Assembly: GCA_902493545.1 (NCBI GenBank)
Contig: CABUQI010000084.1
Coordinates: 1 to 5,617, forward strand
Reading direction: 5' to 3'
Source: an uncultured Collinsella sp.
GTDB lineage: Bacteria; Actinomycetota; Coriobacteriia; Coriobacteriales; Coriobacteriaceae
DNA: 5,617 nt
Positions 1 to 5,003 of the stretch are shown here, piece after piece. Each line of letters opens with the position of its first letter. The stretch's first letter is position 1. Under the pieces are notes generated by a model. It saw nothing but the letters and a program-made list of their open reading frames with translations. It was not told the DNA's origin and made no database searches. The translations under genes were made by a program, and so were the position numbers.

Positions 1-425
1 TTCCCGTGGGCACGATGCTCGAGCTGCCGCGCGCCTGCATGGTCGCTGACGAGATTGCCCATCACGCAGACTTCTTCTGCTTTGGCACCAACGACCTGAC
101 CCAGACCACCTTCGGCTTCTCCCGTGACGATGCCGAGGCCAAGTTCATCCCGCTGTACATGCATAAGAAAATTCTGAAGGACAACCCCTTCGAGACCATC
201 GACGCGGCGGTGCTGGAGCTCGTGCGCATGGCCGTGGAGAAGGGTCGCGCCACCAACCCCGACATGCACTTTGGCGTGTGTGGCGAGCACGGCGGCGACC
301 CCAAGTCCATCAAGGGCCTGTTTAATGTGGCCGACGTGGACTACGTGTCCTGCTCGCCCTACCGCGTGCCCCTCGCACGCCTGGCTGCCGCCCAGGCCAA
401 GCTCGAGGCGAAGCGCTCCGCGTAA
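1..425 (+). CDS. ppdK: Pyruvate, phosphate dikinase, C-terminal part (5' truncated by window edge)
   Basis: The gene enters from the left edge in the frame whose first full codon is at base 3, leaving about 140 C-terminal residues of a family usually near 870-900 aa. This part belongs to the PEP/pyruvate-binding TIM-barrel domain. Seen directly: a GTMLELPRA segment at the edge, FGTNDLTQTTFGFSRDD at about 86-161, and GVCGEHGGDP at 273-302. The Cys codon at 279-281 matches the catalytic acid/base cysteine of PPDK. The ending SCSPYRVPLARLAAAQA (about 349-399) is typical of the family. The cytosolic enzyme interconverts pyruvate + ATP + Pi with PEP + AMP + PPi, and in anaerobes it serves glycolysis or gluconeogenesis. 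PEP synthase and EI of the phosphotransferase system share the fold, but the FGFSRDD and CGEHGGDP pair points to PPDK. A hairpin 40 bases after the stop separates it from rplS, so the two are probably separate transcripts. Confidence 0.96.
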   Translation, partial: PVGTMLELPRACMVADEIAHHADFFCFGTNDLTQTTFGFSRDDAEAKFIPLYMHKKILKDNPFETIDAAVLELVRMAVEKGRATNPDMHFGVCGEHGGDPKSIKGLFNVADVDYVSCSPYRVPLARLAAAQAKLEAKRSA

Positions 426-464
426 CGTTTTGGGTTCAGACGCCTAACGTAGCCCCCCCTCATG

Positions 465-513
465 CCGTCCGTCTCATTCGTGAGGCGGACGGTTATCATG
501 TGCGGGTTTTGTC
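465..513 (+). terminator. Probable (weak) terminator of ppdK
   Basis: A GC-rich hairpin starts 40 bases after the ppdK stop. The left arm 465-475 (CCGTCCGTCTC) pairs with 482-492 (GAGGCGGACGG) over 11 base pairs with one T·G wobble and a 6-base loop. The run of T expected directly after the stem is poor: only TT at 493-494, then T-rich stretches at 507-510 and 513-517. It may be a weak intrinsic terminator or an mRNA 3'-end stabiliser. Its stem strength and position favour transcript-end function. Confidence 0.5.
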
Positions 514-555
514 TTTTTGTCTGCGTAAAAAATTGTTCTTGCAGCAGAAACCCGC
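502..555. repeat. Perfect 8-bp inverted repeat flanking the rplS promoter region
   Basis: GCGGGTTT at 502-509 is the exact reverse complement of AAACCCGC at 548-555, with 38 bases between. A smaller CTGC (521-524) / GCAG (541-544) pair lies inside. The right arm falls in the spacer between the proposed -35 and -10 of rplS, so a protein bound to the repeat, or a cruciform, would interfere with the promoter. An 8-bp pair at this distance could also arise by chance. Confidence 0.35.
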
Positions 556-566
556 GCGTGTATACT
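539..566 (+). promoter_or_regulatory. Probable sigma-A-type promoter of rplS
   Basis: TATACT at 561-566 matches five of six bases of the TATAAT -10 consensus. A weak -35 candidate, TTGCAG at 539-544 (three of six), lies 16 bases upstream. The predicted transcript start is near 572-574, giving a leader of about 62 bases before the rplS ATG. The position, after the ppdK hairpin and before a well-expressed ribosomal protein gene, supports the call. The -35 assignment is tentative. Confidence 0.5.
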
Positions 567-587
567 CGAATACGTTTGTTCAACTAC

Positions 588-622
588 GTGCCGGCCAAGG
601 TGGTACGGCACCTCTAGAAGAG
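588..622 (+). promoter_or_regulatory. Structured 5' leader of rplS: two adjoining hairpins
   Basis: The first hairpin has GTGCCG (588-593) pairing perfectly with CGGCAC (606-611). It is extended inward by G594·T604, C595-G603 and C596-G602 around an AAGGT loop, with A605 bulged. The second, CTCT (612-615) / AGAG (619-622) with loop AGA, abuts the first without a gap, so the two could stack. The Shine-Dalgarno AAGGA (624-628) begins one base later. Ribosomal protein mRNA leaders often bind their own product, and a putative L19 leader is described in low-GC Gram-positives. I infer a comparable autoregulatory role here, without having compared the sequences. Confidence 0.4.
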
Positions 623-635
623 TAAGGAATTGCAC

Positions 636-977
636 ATGGATTACATCCGCGCAATCGAGCGTCAGCAGATCCGCGAGGACATTCCTCAGGTTCGCGTCGC
701 CGACAACGTCAAGGTTCACTACCGCATTAAGGAAGGCGACCGCGAGCGCATCCAGGTCTTCCAGGGCGACGTCATCCGCATGGCCGGCGCCGGTGCCCGC
801 GAGACCTTCACCGTCCGCAAGATGTCCTTCGGTGTCGGTGTTGAGCGTACCTTCCCGCTTCACAGCCCCAAGATCGCCAAGCTCGAGGTCGTTCGTCATG
901 GTCGCGTCCGTCGCGCCAAGCTGTACTACCTCCGCGACAAGGTGGGCAAGGCTGCTCGCATCCCCGAGAAGCGCTAA
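636..977 (+). CDS. rplS: 50S ribosomal protein L19
   Basis: This 113-residue protein matches L19 over its whole length. L19 is a large-subunit protein at the 30S-50S interface that contributes to an intersubunit bridge. Hallmarks seen: KEGDRERIQVFQGDVI (about 32-47), RETFTVRKMSFGVGVERTF (55-73), PLHSPKI (74-80) and RRAKLYYLRD (92-101) near the C terminus. The chosen ATG at 636 has Shine-Dalgarno AAGGA at 624-628 with a 7-base spacing. A TTG six bases upstream overlaps the SD zone and is unlikely to be used. The gene has its own promoter and leader and an intrinsic terminator 34 bases after the stop, so it is probably transcribed mainly as a single gene, with some read-through into rnhB. Length and composition are normal for the family. 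Confidence 0.98.
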   Translation: MDYIRAIERQQIREDIPQVRVADNVKVHYRIKEGDRERIQVFQGDVIRMAGAGARETFTVRKMSFGVGVERTFPLHSPKIAKLEVVRHGRVRRAKLYYLRDKVGKAARIPEKR

Positions 978-992
978 GAAGATCGCAGCGTC

Positions 993-1010
993 TGTCCACT
1001 CGTTTGGACA
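993..1010 (+). other. Small hairpin between rplS stop and its terminator
   Basis: TGTCCA (993-998) and TGGACA (1005-1010) form a perfect 6-bp stem with loop CTCGTT. It lies one base upstream of the main terminator stem. It may stabilise the 3' end of the rplS transcript or help RNA polymerase pause. No T tract follows, so it is not a terminator by itself. Confidence 0.4.
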
Positions 1011-1011
1011 C

Positions 1012-1043
1012 AAGGGTCACCTTCGGGTGGCCCTTCTTTTTAT
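1012..1043 (+). terminator. Intrinsic terminator of rplS with UUCG tetraloop
   Basis: AAGGGTCACC (1012-1021) pairs with GGTGGCCCTT (1026-1035) over 10 bp with one T·G wobble. They enclose a TTCG loop closed by C-G, the very stable UUCG tetraloop form. CTTTTTAT follows at 1036-1043. This is a canonical rho-independent terminator between rplS and rnhB. Because no clear promoter is visible between here and rnhB, partial read-through probably supplies rnhB. Confidence 0.95.
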
Positions 1044-1070
1044 CTGATTTGCATGCAAGGAGGGCCTGGT

Positions 1071-1859
1071 ATGGCCAATATGACGAGCTCGGTTTCGGCA
1101 TCGCAGGTTGCCGGAGAGCTAGCGAGCGCAACGTTTGAGGAGATCCCCGCCCTCGTGGAGCATTATCGCGAGGACCCGCGCCAGCAGGTGATCAAGGCTT
1201 GTGAACGCGCCCTCAAACGCCATGCTAAGGAACTTGCCGAGCGCGAGCGCGTCAATGACATGTACGAGCTTATGCATGAGCTTGGCGGCGATGGGGTGGT
1301 CGTTGGTGTCGACGAGGTGGGCCGCGGCTCGGTAGCGGGTCCCTTAACCGTGTGTGCCGTGTGCCTTCCCATGGAGCCGCGCGTCTGGGGCATCAACGAT
1401 TCCAAAAAGCTCACGCCGGCGCGCCGCGAGTTGCTCTCAGTGAAGATTGCCGAGGTGGCGACGGCGATCGGTTTTTGCCATATCGCGCCTAAGGATATCG
1501 ATGAGATGGGCATGGCCCGTGCTATCCGTACCGCCGTTGCGGGCGCCGTGGCCGATACGGGACTTGAACCCGACTGCGTCCTCATGGATGGCAACCCCTT
1601 GGGCGCTGTTCCTAACGAGCGCGATGTGGTGAAAGGCGATGCCAAGATCGCCTGCATCGCCGCAGCGTCCATCATGGCCAAGGTCACGCGTGACGAGATG
1701 ATGGTCGAGTACGACGCCGAGTACCCCGAGTACCATCTGGCCGAGTCGAAGGGCTATGCGAGCCCCGAGCACATCGAGGCCATTCGCAAACATGGACTTT
1801 GTCCGCTGCACCGCGTGAGCTTTTGCGGAAACTTTCTGCAGACTGAGCGCCTTTTCTAG
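1071..1859 (+). CDS. rnhB: Ribonuclease HII with N-terminal helical extension
   Basis: This 262-residue protein is RNase HII, which nicks DNA 5' of embedded ribonucleotides to start ribonucleotide excision repair and also degrades RNA:DNA hybrids. Visible motifs are VDEVGRGSVAGP (80-91), DSKKL (110-114), LMDGNP (171-176), VKGDAK (187-192), AASIMAKVTRDEM (198-210), KGYASPEH (227-234) and HRVSF (247-251). By comparison with characterised enzymes, the metal-binding residues are D81, E82, D173 and D190. GRG 84-86 and Y229 would read the RNA-DNA junction. Residues 1-75 precede the catalytic domain and look helical and charged, resembling the extended B. subtilis RnhB (about 255 aa) rather than the shorter E. 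coli form. The ATG at 1071 follows AAGGAGG (1057-1063) by 7 bases. An in-frame ATG at 1053 lies upstream of that SD and is rejected. No own promoter was recognised. Confidence 0.97.
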   Translation: MANMTSSVSASQVAGELASATFEEIPALVEHYREDPRQQVIKACERALKRHAKELAERERVNDMYELMHELGGDGVVVGVDEVGRGSVAGPLTVCAVCLPMEPRVWGINDSKKLTPARRELLSVKIAEVATAIGFCHIAPKDIDEMGMARAIRTAVAGAVADTGLEPDCVLMDGNPLGAVPNERDVVKGDAKIACIAAASIMAKVTRDEMMVEYDAEYPEYHLAESKGYASPEHIEAIRKHGLCPLHRVSFCGNFLQTERLF

Positions 1860-1908
1860 GCCAATTGTGGAGACAGGGACCTCTGTGGTTTTATAAACCT
1901 GCTGGTAG

Positions 1909-1950
1909 CGGGCCGTATGCAGCAGCATTGCTGCGTACGGCCCGTTTTTT
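1909..1950 (+). terminator. Strong intrinsic terminator of rnhB
   Basis: The 16-base arm at 1909-1924 pairs with 1929-1944 with a single T·G wobble and a 4-base GCAT loop, followed directly by six T at 1945-1950. This is one of the clearest terminators in the window. It isolates the downstream yraN-comM-dprA operon from rnhB transcription, so that operon should have a promoter between 1951 and about 1995. I could not identify convincing -35/-10 boxes there. The other strand lacks a T tract, so termination is one-directional. Confidence 0.96.
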
Positions 1951-1990
1951 GTCGGCATTTGGTCAGCTTTTGGTTTGCTTCCGGTACTTA

Positions 1991-2036
1991 CCCGCATGAA
2001 AGGTGCCCTCATCATCGGGGCAATGCAGTGTGCGGG
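1991..2036 (+). promoter_or_regulatory. Nested stem-loop leader ahead of yraN
   Basis: The outer stem CCCGCA (1991-1996) pairs perfectly with TGCGGG (2031-2036), extendable by two wobble pairs (1997·2030, 1998·2029). An inner stem TGCCC (2004-2008) pairs with GGGCA (2018-2022), extendable by T2009·G2017, with loop CATCATC (2010-2016). The internal loops are AAAGG (1999-2003) on the left and 2023-2028 on the right. The yraN Shine-Dalgarno AAAGGAG starts at 2037, the first base after the outer stem, so the fold could affect ribosome access. It resembles no riboswitch class that I know. Its function is inferred only from geometry. Confidence 0.35.
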
Positions 2037-2052
2037 AAAGGAGACCCCATGA
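1996..2052 (+). CDS. Possible 18-codon leader ORF overlapping the yraN start
   Basis: An open frame from ATG 1996 reads MKGALIIGAMQCAGKETP. It stops at TGA 2050-2052, which overlaps the yraN ATG (2049-2051) in an ATGA arrangement. The same kind of overlap joins the next genes of the operon, so translation of this peptide could be coupled to yraN. The weakness is that no Shine-Dalgarno precedes ATG 1996, and only a poorly placed GGGG (2017-2020) precedes the internal ATG 2023. The frame stays open upstream to a TTG at 1975. An open stretch this short is quite likely by chance. It lies inside the nested stem-loop. The peptide matches nothing I recognise. Confidence 0.2.
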   Translation: MKGALIIGAMQCAGKETP

Positions 2053-2534
2053 GTGCCGCAAGCAAAAAGAGTAAGACGCAGCAGCTCAAGGAGCGTTGGG
2101 AAAACGGCGAGCTCGACTGTGGGGCGATGACGCCCGAGTTTATCAAGGGACTCAGTCCCCGCGAGCTGGGCATGCTAGGCGAGCTGATCACCATCGACTA
2201 CTTTAACGAGCGCGGCTACACCTTGCTGGAGCAGGGTTATCGTTGCAGCGAGGGCGAGGCCGATCTGGTGCTGCTCGATGAGCTCGACGATGTCGTGGTG
2301 ATGGCCGAGGTCAAGACCAGACGCGTTGCGCTGGATTGCAACACGCGGGTCTTTCCCGAGGAGGCCGTGGACGCCCAAAAGCAACGCCGCTACCGCCGCA
2401 TCGCAAGTTGCTATCTCATGGAGCATTATCCGCTCAAGGCGATTCGCTTCGATGCCGTGGGCGTCACCATCCGCGACGGGCATATCGCCGAGATCGAGCA
2501 CCAGTACAACGCGTTCGATTGGCAGGTGTCGTGA
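2049..2534 (+). CDS. yraN: YraN/UPF0102 family protein, predicted PD-(D/E)XK endonuclease fold
   Basis: This 161-residue protein carries the YraN (UPF0102) core from about residue 38 to 140, a fold related to Holliday junction resolvases and restriction enzymes. Motifs seen: LGELITIDYFNERGYTLLE (43-61) with E45; GEADLVLL (69-76) with D72; MAEVKTRR (85-92) with E87 and K89 as the E-x-K of the nuclease signature; FPEEAVDAQKQRRY (102-115); and RFDAVGV near the end. The usual active-site set is therefore present. Residues 1-37 form an extra charged, Lys/Glu-rich N-terminal segment that most YraN proteins (about 115-130 aa) lack. The ATG at 2049 has AAAGGAG (2037-2043) 5 bases upstream. Its TGA overlaps the comM ATG by one base, indicating coupled translation. 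The biochemical role of YraN is not settled, but the company of comM and dprA suggests DNA processing. Confidence 0.9.
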   Translation: MSAASKKSKTQQLKERWENGELDCGAMTPEFIKGLSPRELGMLGELITIDYFNERGYTLLEQGYRCSEGEADLVLLDELDDVVVMAEVKTRRVALDCNTRVFPEEAVDAQKQRRYRRIASCYLMEHYPLKAIRFDAVGVTIRDGHIAEIEHQYNAFDWQVS

Positions 2535-4057
2535 TGGCGTTCGAGACGTTTGCCGTTCACGCGGCCTGCATCCGCGGCGTCGAGGCGATTCACGTCACGG
2601 TCGAGGTCTCGCTTGCCGGTGGCGTTCCGGGCATCCAGATGCTCGGCATTCCGAGTATGGAGGTGATGGAGTCACGCGGTCGTATTCGCTGCGCGATGCG
2701 CTCCGCCGGGTTTGAGATCCCGCGCTCGGGCATTACCGTTAACCTGGCACCCGGCGATATCCGCAAGACCGGTAGCGGCTTTGACCTGCCCATCGCCATC
2801 GCGGTTCTAGCGGCCGATGGGCAGATTCCCCGTGACAACCTCGATCGCTGCCTTATCGCAGGTGAGCTTGGTCTGGACGGTACGGTGCTTCCCGTCAAGG
2901 GCGAGGTGGCGTTTCAGCTGCTGGCTCGCGACATGGGGCTGTCTTTTATCGCCGGCAGGTCCGACCAGCATGTGCCGCTTGCTGGCGTTGACTGCGGATT
3001 TATCGATCATTTGTCTCAGCTTGCTCATGGTATGGGCGATGCCGCGCGGCACTACCTGGATTCTGAGGGCGTCGAGGCGACCTTTGAGCCTGAGCTCGAC
3101 TATGCCGACGTGCTGGGGCAGGAAGTCGCTAAACGCGGCATGGCGCTTGCGGCGGCAGGAGAACTCGGCTTGCTCATGATCGGGTCCCCGGGATCGGGCA
3201 AGACGATGCTTGCACGCCGTATGACCGGCATCCTGCCCGAGCTTTCCGTTGAGGATCAGCAGGAGGCACTGTGCATCCATTCGGTTTTGGGTGAGAACAT
3301 TGATGGCTTGTTGGCGGGGCACCGCCCCTTCCGCAGTCCCCACCACAGTATTTCGACCGCAGGCCTTATCGGCGGCGGGCGCCCGGTGCACCCGGGTGAG
3401 ATCAGCCTTGCTCATGGCGGCGTGCTCTTTTTGGACGAGCTTGCCGAGTTTCCCACTGGCGTGCTGCAGACGCTGCGTCAGCCCATCGAGCGCGGCTACG
3501 TGAGGATCGTACGCGTCGACGGGGCTTTTACCTTCCCGTCGCGCTTTCAGCTGCTGGCTGCGAGCAATCCCTGCCCCTGCGGCTTTTTGGGCGATCGCGA
3601 GGTGCCGTGTCGCTGCTCGGCGGCGATGGTCGAGCGCTATCGGTCTAAACTGCGCGGTCCTTTAGCCGACCGTATCGACATGATGATCGATGTGACCCGT
3701 CCCGACCCTCAAGTGATTATCGAGGGTGCGGAGGGCATGTCGTCGGCCGAGTTACGTGACTACGTTGTGCGCGGTCGCGCCTTTCGCGCTTGGCGCGAAT
3801 CCCGCATGGACGATGCGGATGCCGAGGCCGAGGATGACGAGACACGGTCCATTGACGGCGTCGTTTCGACCTTTGAGCTCGACGATGCGGCGGAGAAGTG
3901 TGTGCTCGGCCTGTCGAAGCGCACGCATCTCACAGGGCGTGGCATCGTGCGCCTTGTTCGCATTGCGCGCACGATCGCAGATGTCGCCGAGAGCGAGCAG
4001 GTGACGCAGGACCACGTGCTCGAGGCGGCGATGTACCAGGGAAGGAGGGACCAATGA
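2534..4057 (+). CDS. comM: ComM/YifB family AAA+ ATPase, Mg-chelatase-like branch-migration helicase
   Basis: This 507-residue protein has the normal family length. An N-terminal Lon-S5/ChlI-like domain (about 20-140) contains ITVNLAPGDIRKTGSGFDLPI. The AAA+ core (about 190-395) has Walker A GSPGSGKT (217-224), RPFRSPHHSIS, GEISLAHGGVLFLDELAEF with Walker B D301-E302, and N345-PCPCG. Cysteines 347, 349, 359 and 361 form a likely metal-binding cluster. The segment YRSKLRGPLADRID (369-382) follows. The C-terminal Mg_chelatase_2 domain includes LTGRGIVRLVRIARTIAD. Vibrio ComM forms a hexameric helicase that extends heteroduplex during natural transformation, and I infer the same role here. The start ATG 2534-2536 overlaps the yraN stop (TGATG); the frame is open upstream but only as a shadow over yraN. 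The stop overlaps the dprA start. An acidic linker at 426-436 (8 of 11 residues D/E) is unusual. The cytosolic protein is apparently intact. Confidence 0.95.
   Translation: MAFETFAVHAACIRGVEAIHVTVEVSLAGGVPGIQMLGIPSMEVMESRGRIRCAMRSAGFEIPRSGITVNLAPGDIRKTGSGFDLPIAIAVLAADGQIPRDNLDRCLIAGELGLDGTVLPVKGEVAFQLLARDMGLSFIAGRSDQHVPLAGVDCGFIDHLSQLAHGMGDAARHYLDSEGVEATFEPELDYADVLGQEVAKRGMALAAAGELGLLMIGSPGSGKTMLARRMTGILPELSVEDQQEALCIHSVLGENIDGLLAGHRPFRSPHHSISTAGLIGGGRPVHPGEISLAHGGVLFLDELAEFPTGVLQTLRQPIERGYVRIVRVDGAFTFPSRFQLLAASNPCPCGFLGDREVPCRCSAAMVERYRSKLRGPLADRIDMMIDVTRPDPQVIIEGAEGMSSAELRDYVVRGRAFRAWRESRMDDADAEAEDDETRSIDGVVSTFELDDAAEKCVLGLSKRTHLTGRGIVRLVRIARTIADVAESEQVTQDHVLEAAMYQGRRDQ
4042..4048 (+). promoter_or_regulatory. 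Strong dprA ribosome binding site inside comM
   Basis: AAGGAGG lies within the last codons of comM. It is 5 bases before ATG 4054 and 8 before ATG 4057, the two adjacent in-frame candidate starts of dprA. Its strength means dprA can initiate independently as well as by coupling, in contrast to the weak AGGTG before comM. Confidence 0.85.
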
Positions 4058-4989
4058 TGGCTGAGGGGACCTTCGAGCTGCATCCAGGTGACGCGTTGTA
4101 TCCCGAGACCGTTTTGGAGCTTTCTGATGTACCTCAGACGCTCTATGTGCGCGGCAACCCCGAGGCGCTTTCGACGCCCGCGCTCTCCATCATCGGTGCG
4201 CGAAAGGCCTCGCCGTATGGTCTTGCCGTGGCAGAGCTTGCGGCGAAGGTGGCGGTTGAGGCGGGAGTGACGGTAGTTTCGGGCGGTGCGGTCGGTTGTG
4301 ACCAGGCCTCGGGTTGGGCTGCGGTCAACGCCGGCGGCAAACACGTTGTGGTGCTGGGGACTGGCGCCGACGTGGTCTACCCGCGTTCGAGCGCGGGGCT
4401 GATTACGCGCACGCTCGATACGGGTGGCGCGGTCGTGTCGATCTCTCCGTGGGGCATGGGTCCGCGCAAGTTCGCCTTTCCGCGCCGCAATCGCGTAATC
4501 GCGGCCCTGTCGCAAGCCCTCTTTGTATCCGAGGCGGGTATGCCTTCTGGGACGTTTTCCACAGCCGAGGCTGCTATGGATTTGGGGCGCGAACTTCTTG
4601 CCGTGCCGGGGTCGATCCTATCGCCCGAGTCGCGTGGCACGAATTACCTCATTGCGAACGGTGCCTGCTGCATCGTCGACGAGGAATCTATTGAGATGGC
4701 TATCTCACGCATCTACGGAACCCTGCGCTACTCGCGCCCCGATGCTCCCGGCATTGCCGACCTGGATCCAACGCAGCAGACCGTGATGCATGCGCTCATC
4801 GCCTCTCCGCTCAAGGTCGACGACATCGCGGCACTCGTCTCGCTCGATGCTGTCGGCGTACTCAAACTCTTGGGTTCGCTTGAACTCGAGGGCCTTATCG
4901 AGCGCATGATGGATGGAAGGTATGCGCCCTCCAAGTTTGCCCTTCACGCCCAGACACCCTTCGGTCACAATGGAAAACGTGTCAATTAG
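4054..4989 (+). CDS. dprA: DNA processing protein DprA (Smf), RecA loader in DNA uptake
   Basis: The 311-residue protein (310 from ATG 4057) has a Rossmann-like DprA domain at about 10-215 and a C-terminal winged-helix-like region at about 234-290. Motifs: YPETVLEL then LYVRGN (30-35), IIGARKASPYG (46-56), VVSGGAVGCD (74-83), VVVLGTGADVVYP (98-110), FAFPRRNRVIAALS (140-153), PSGTFSTAEAA (164-174), GRELLAVPG (178-186) and GTNYLIANGA (195-204). DprA binds incoming single-stranded DNA, shields it and loads RecA. FPRRNR belongs to the DNA-binding surface in studied homologues. There is no N-terminal SAM domain, making it shorter than many actinobacterial forms. Two usual consensus residues differ: the His after GID is G87 and the Glu of the ISE motif is I130. 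ATG 4054 forms ATGA with the comM stop. The gene lies in an operon with yraN and comM, and trmFO follows 14 bases after the stop. Confidence 0.95.
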   Translation: MMAEGTFELHPGDALYPETVLELSDVPQTLYVRGNPEALSTPALSIIGARKASPYGLAVAELAAKVAVEAGVTVVSGGAVGCDQASGWAAVNAGGKHVVVLGTGADVVYPRSSAGLITRTLDTGGAVVSISPWGMGPRKFAFPRRNRVIAALSQALFVSEAGMPSGTFSTAEAAMDLGRELLAVPGSILSPESRGTNYLIANGACCIVDEESIEMAISRIYGTLRYSRPDAPGIADLDPTQQTVMHALIASPLKVDDIAALVSLDAVGVLKLLGSLELEGLIERMMDGRYAPSKFALHAQTPFGHNGKRVN

Positions 4990-5003
4990 AAAGGTGTTTG
5001 CAG

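Noticed and set aside
462..617. 51-codon + strand frame between ppdK and rplS
   Set aside because: No Shine-Dalgarno precedes ATG 462, which follows a C-run. The frame passes through the ppdK hairpin, the rplS promoter and the leader hairpin, and its Cys/Arg-rich product is not recognisable.
474..1013. 179-codon minus-strand open frame covering all of rplS
   Set aside because: The peptide is the complement of a highly conserved ribosomal protein gene and consists of Leu/Ala/Asp-rich shadow sequence.
1049..1058. Perfect palindrome TTGCATGCAA just before the rnhB Shine-Dalgarno
   Set aside because: A 10-bp palindrome is expected several times by chance in a window of this size, and nothing else indicates an operator.
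1705..1735. Three close GAGTAC copies in rnhB
   Set aside because: They encode the EYDAEYPEY stretch, a normal part of RNase HII before the KGY motif, and are not a functional DNA repeat.
1865..1897. TATAAA at 1892-1897 with TTGTGG at 1865-1870 as a possible promoter
   Set aside because: The 21-base spacing is too long, and transcription from it would run straight into the strong terminator at 1909-1950. TATAAA is also part of a small GGTTT/AAACC hairpin (1887-1899).
1437..2015. 192-codon minus-strand open frame opposite rnhB and the following terminator
   Set aside because: It is a shadow of rnhB and runs through a strong + strand terminator hairpin. No ribosome binding site or family motif is seen.
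2336..2533. Upstream extension of the comM frame by 66 codons
   Set aside because: The extension overlaps conserved yraN coding sequence and has Arg/Pro-rich shadow composition. ComM homologues begin near the FETFAVHA segment, matching ATG 2534.
2807..3415. 202-codon minus-strand open frame inside comM
   Set aside because: The frame is antisense to conserved ComM domains, with no motif and no upstream regulatory signal.
3898..4053. Upstream extension of the dprA frame by 52 codons
   Set aside because: It overlaps the conserved C terminus of ComM and is Arg/His/Cys-rich. The strong AAGGAGG at 4042-4048 fixes the start at 4054 or 4057.
3760..4515. 251-codon open frame on the minus strand across the comM-dprA junction
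   Set aside because: It lies opposite two clearly conserved genes in high-GC DNA, where antisense frames stay open by codon bias. Its translation is Arg/Ala/His-rich and shows no recognisable motif.
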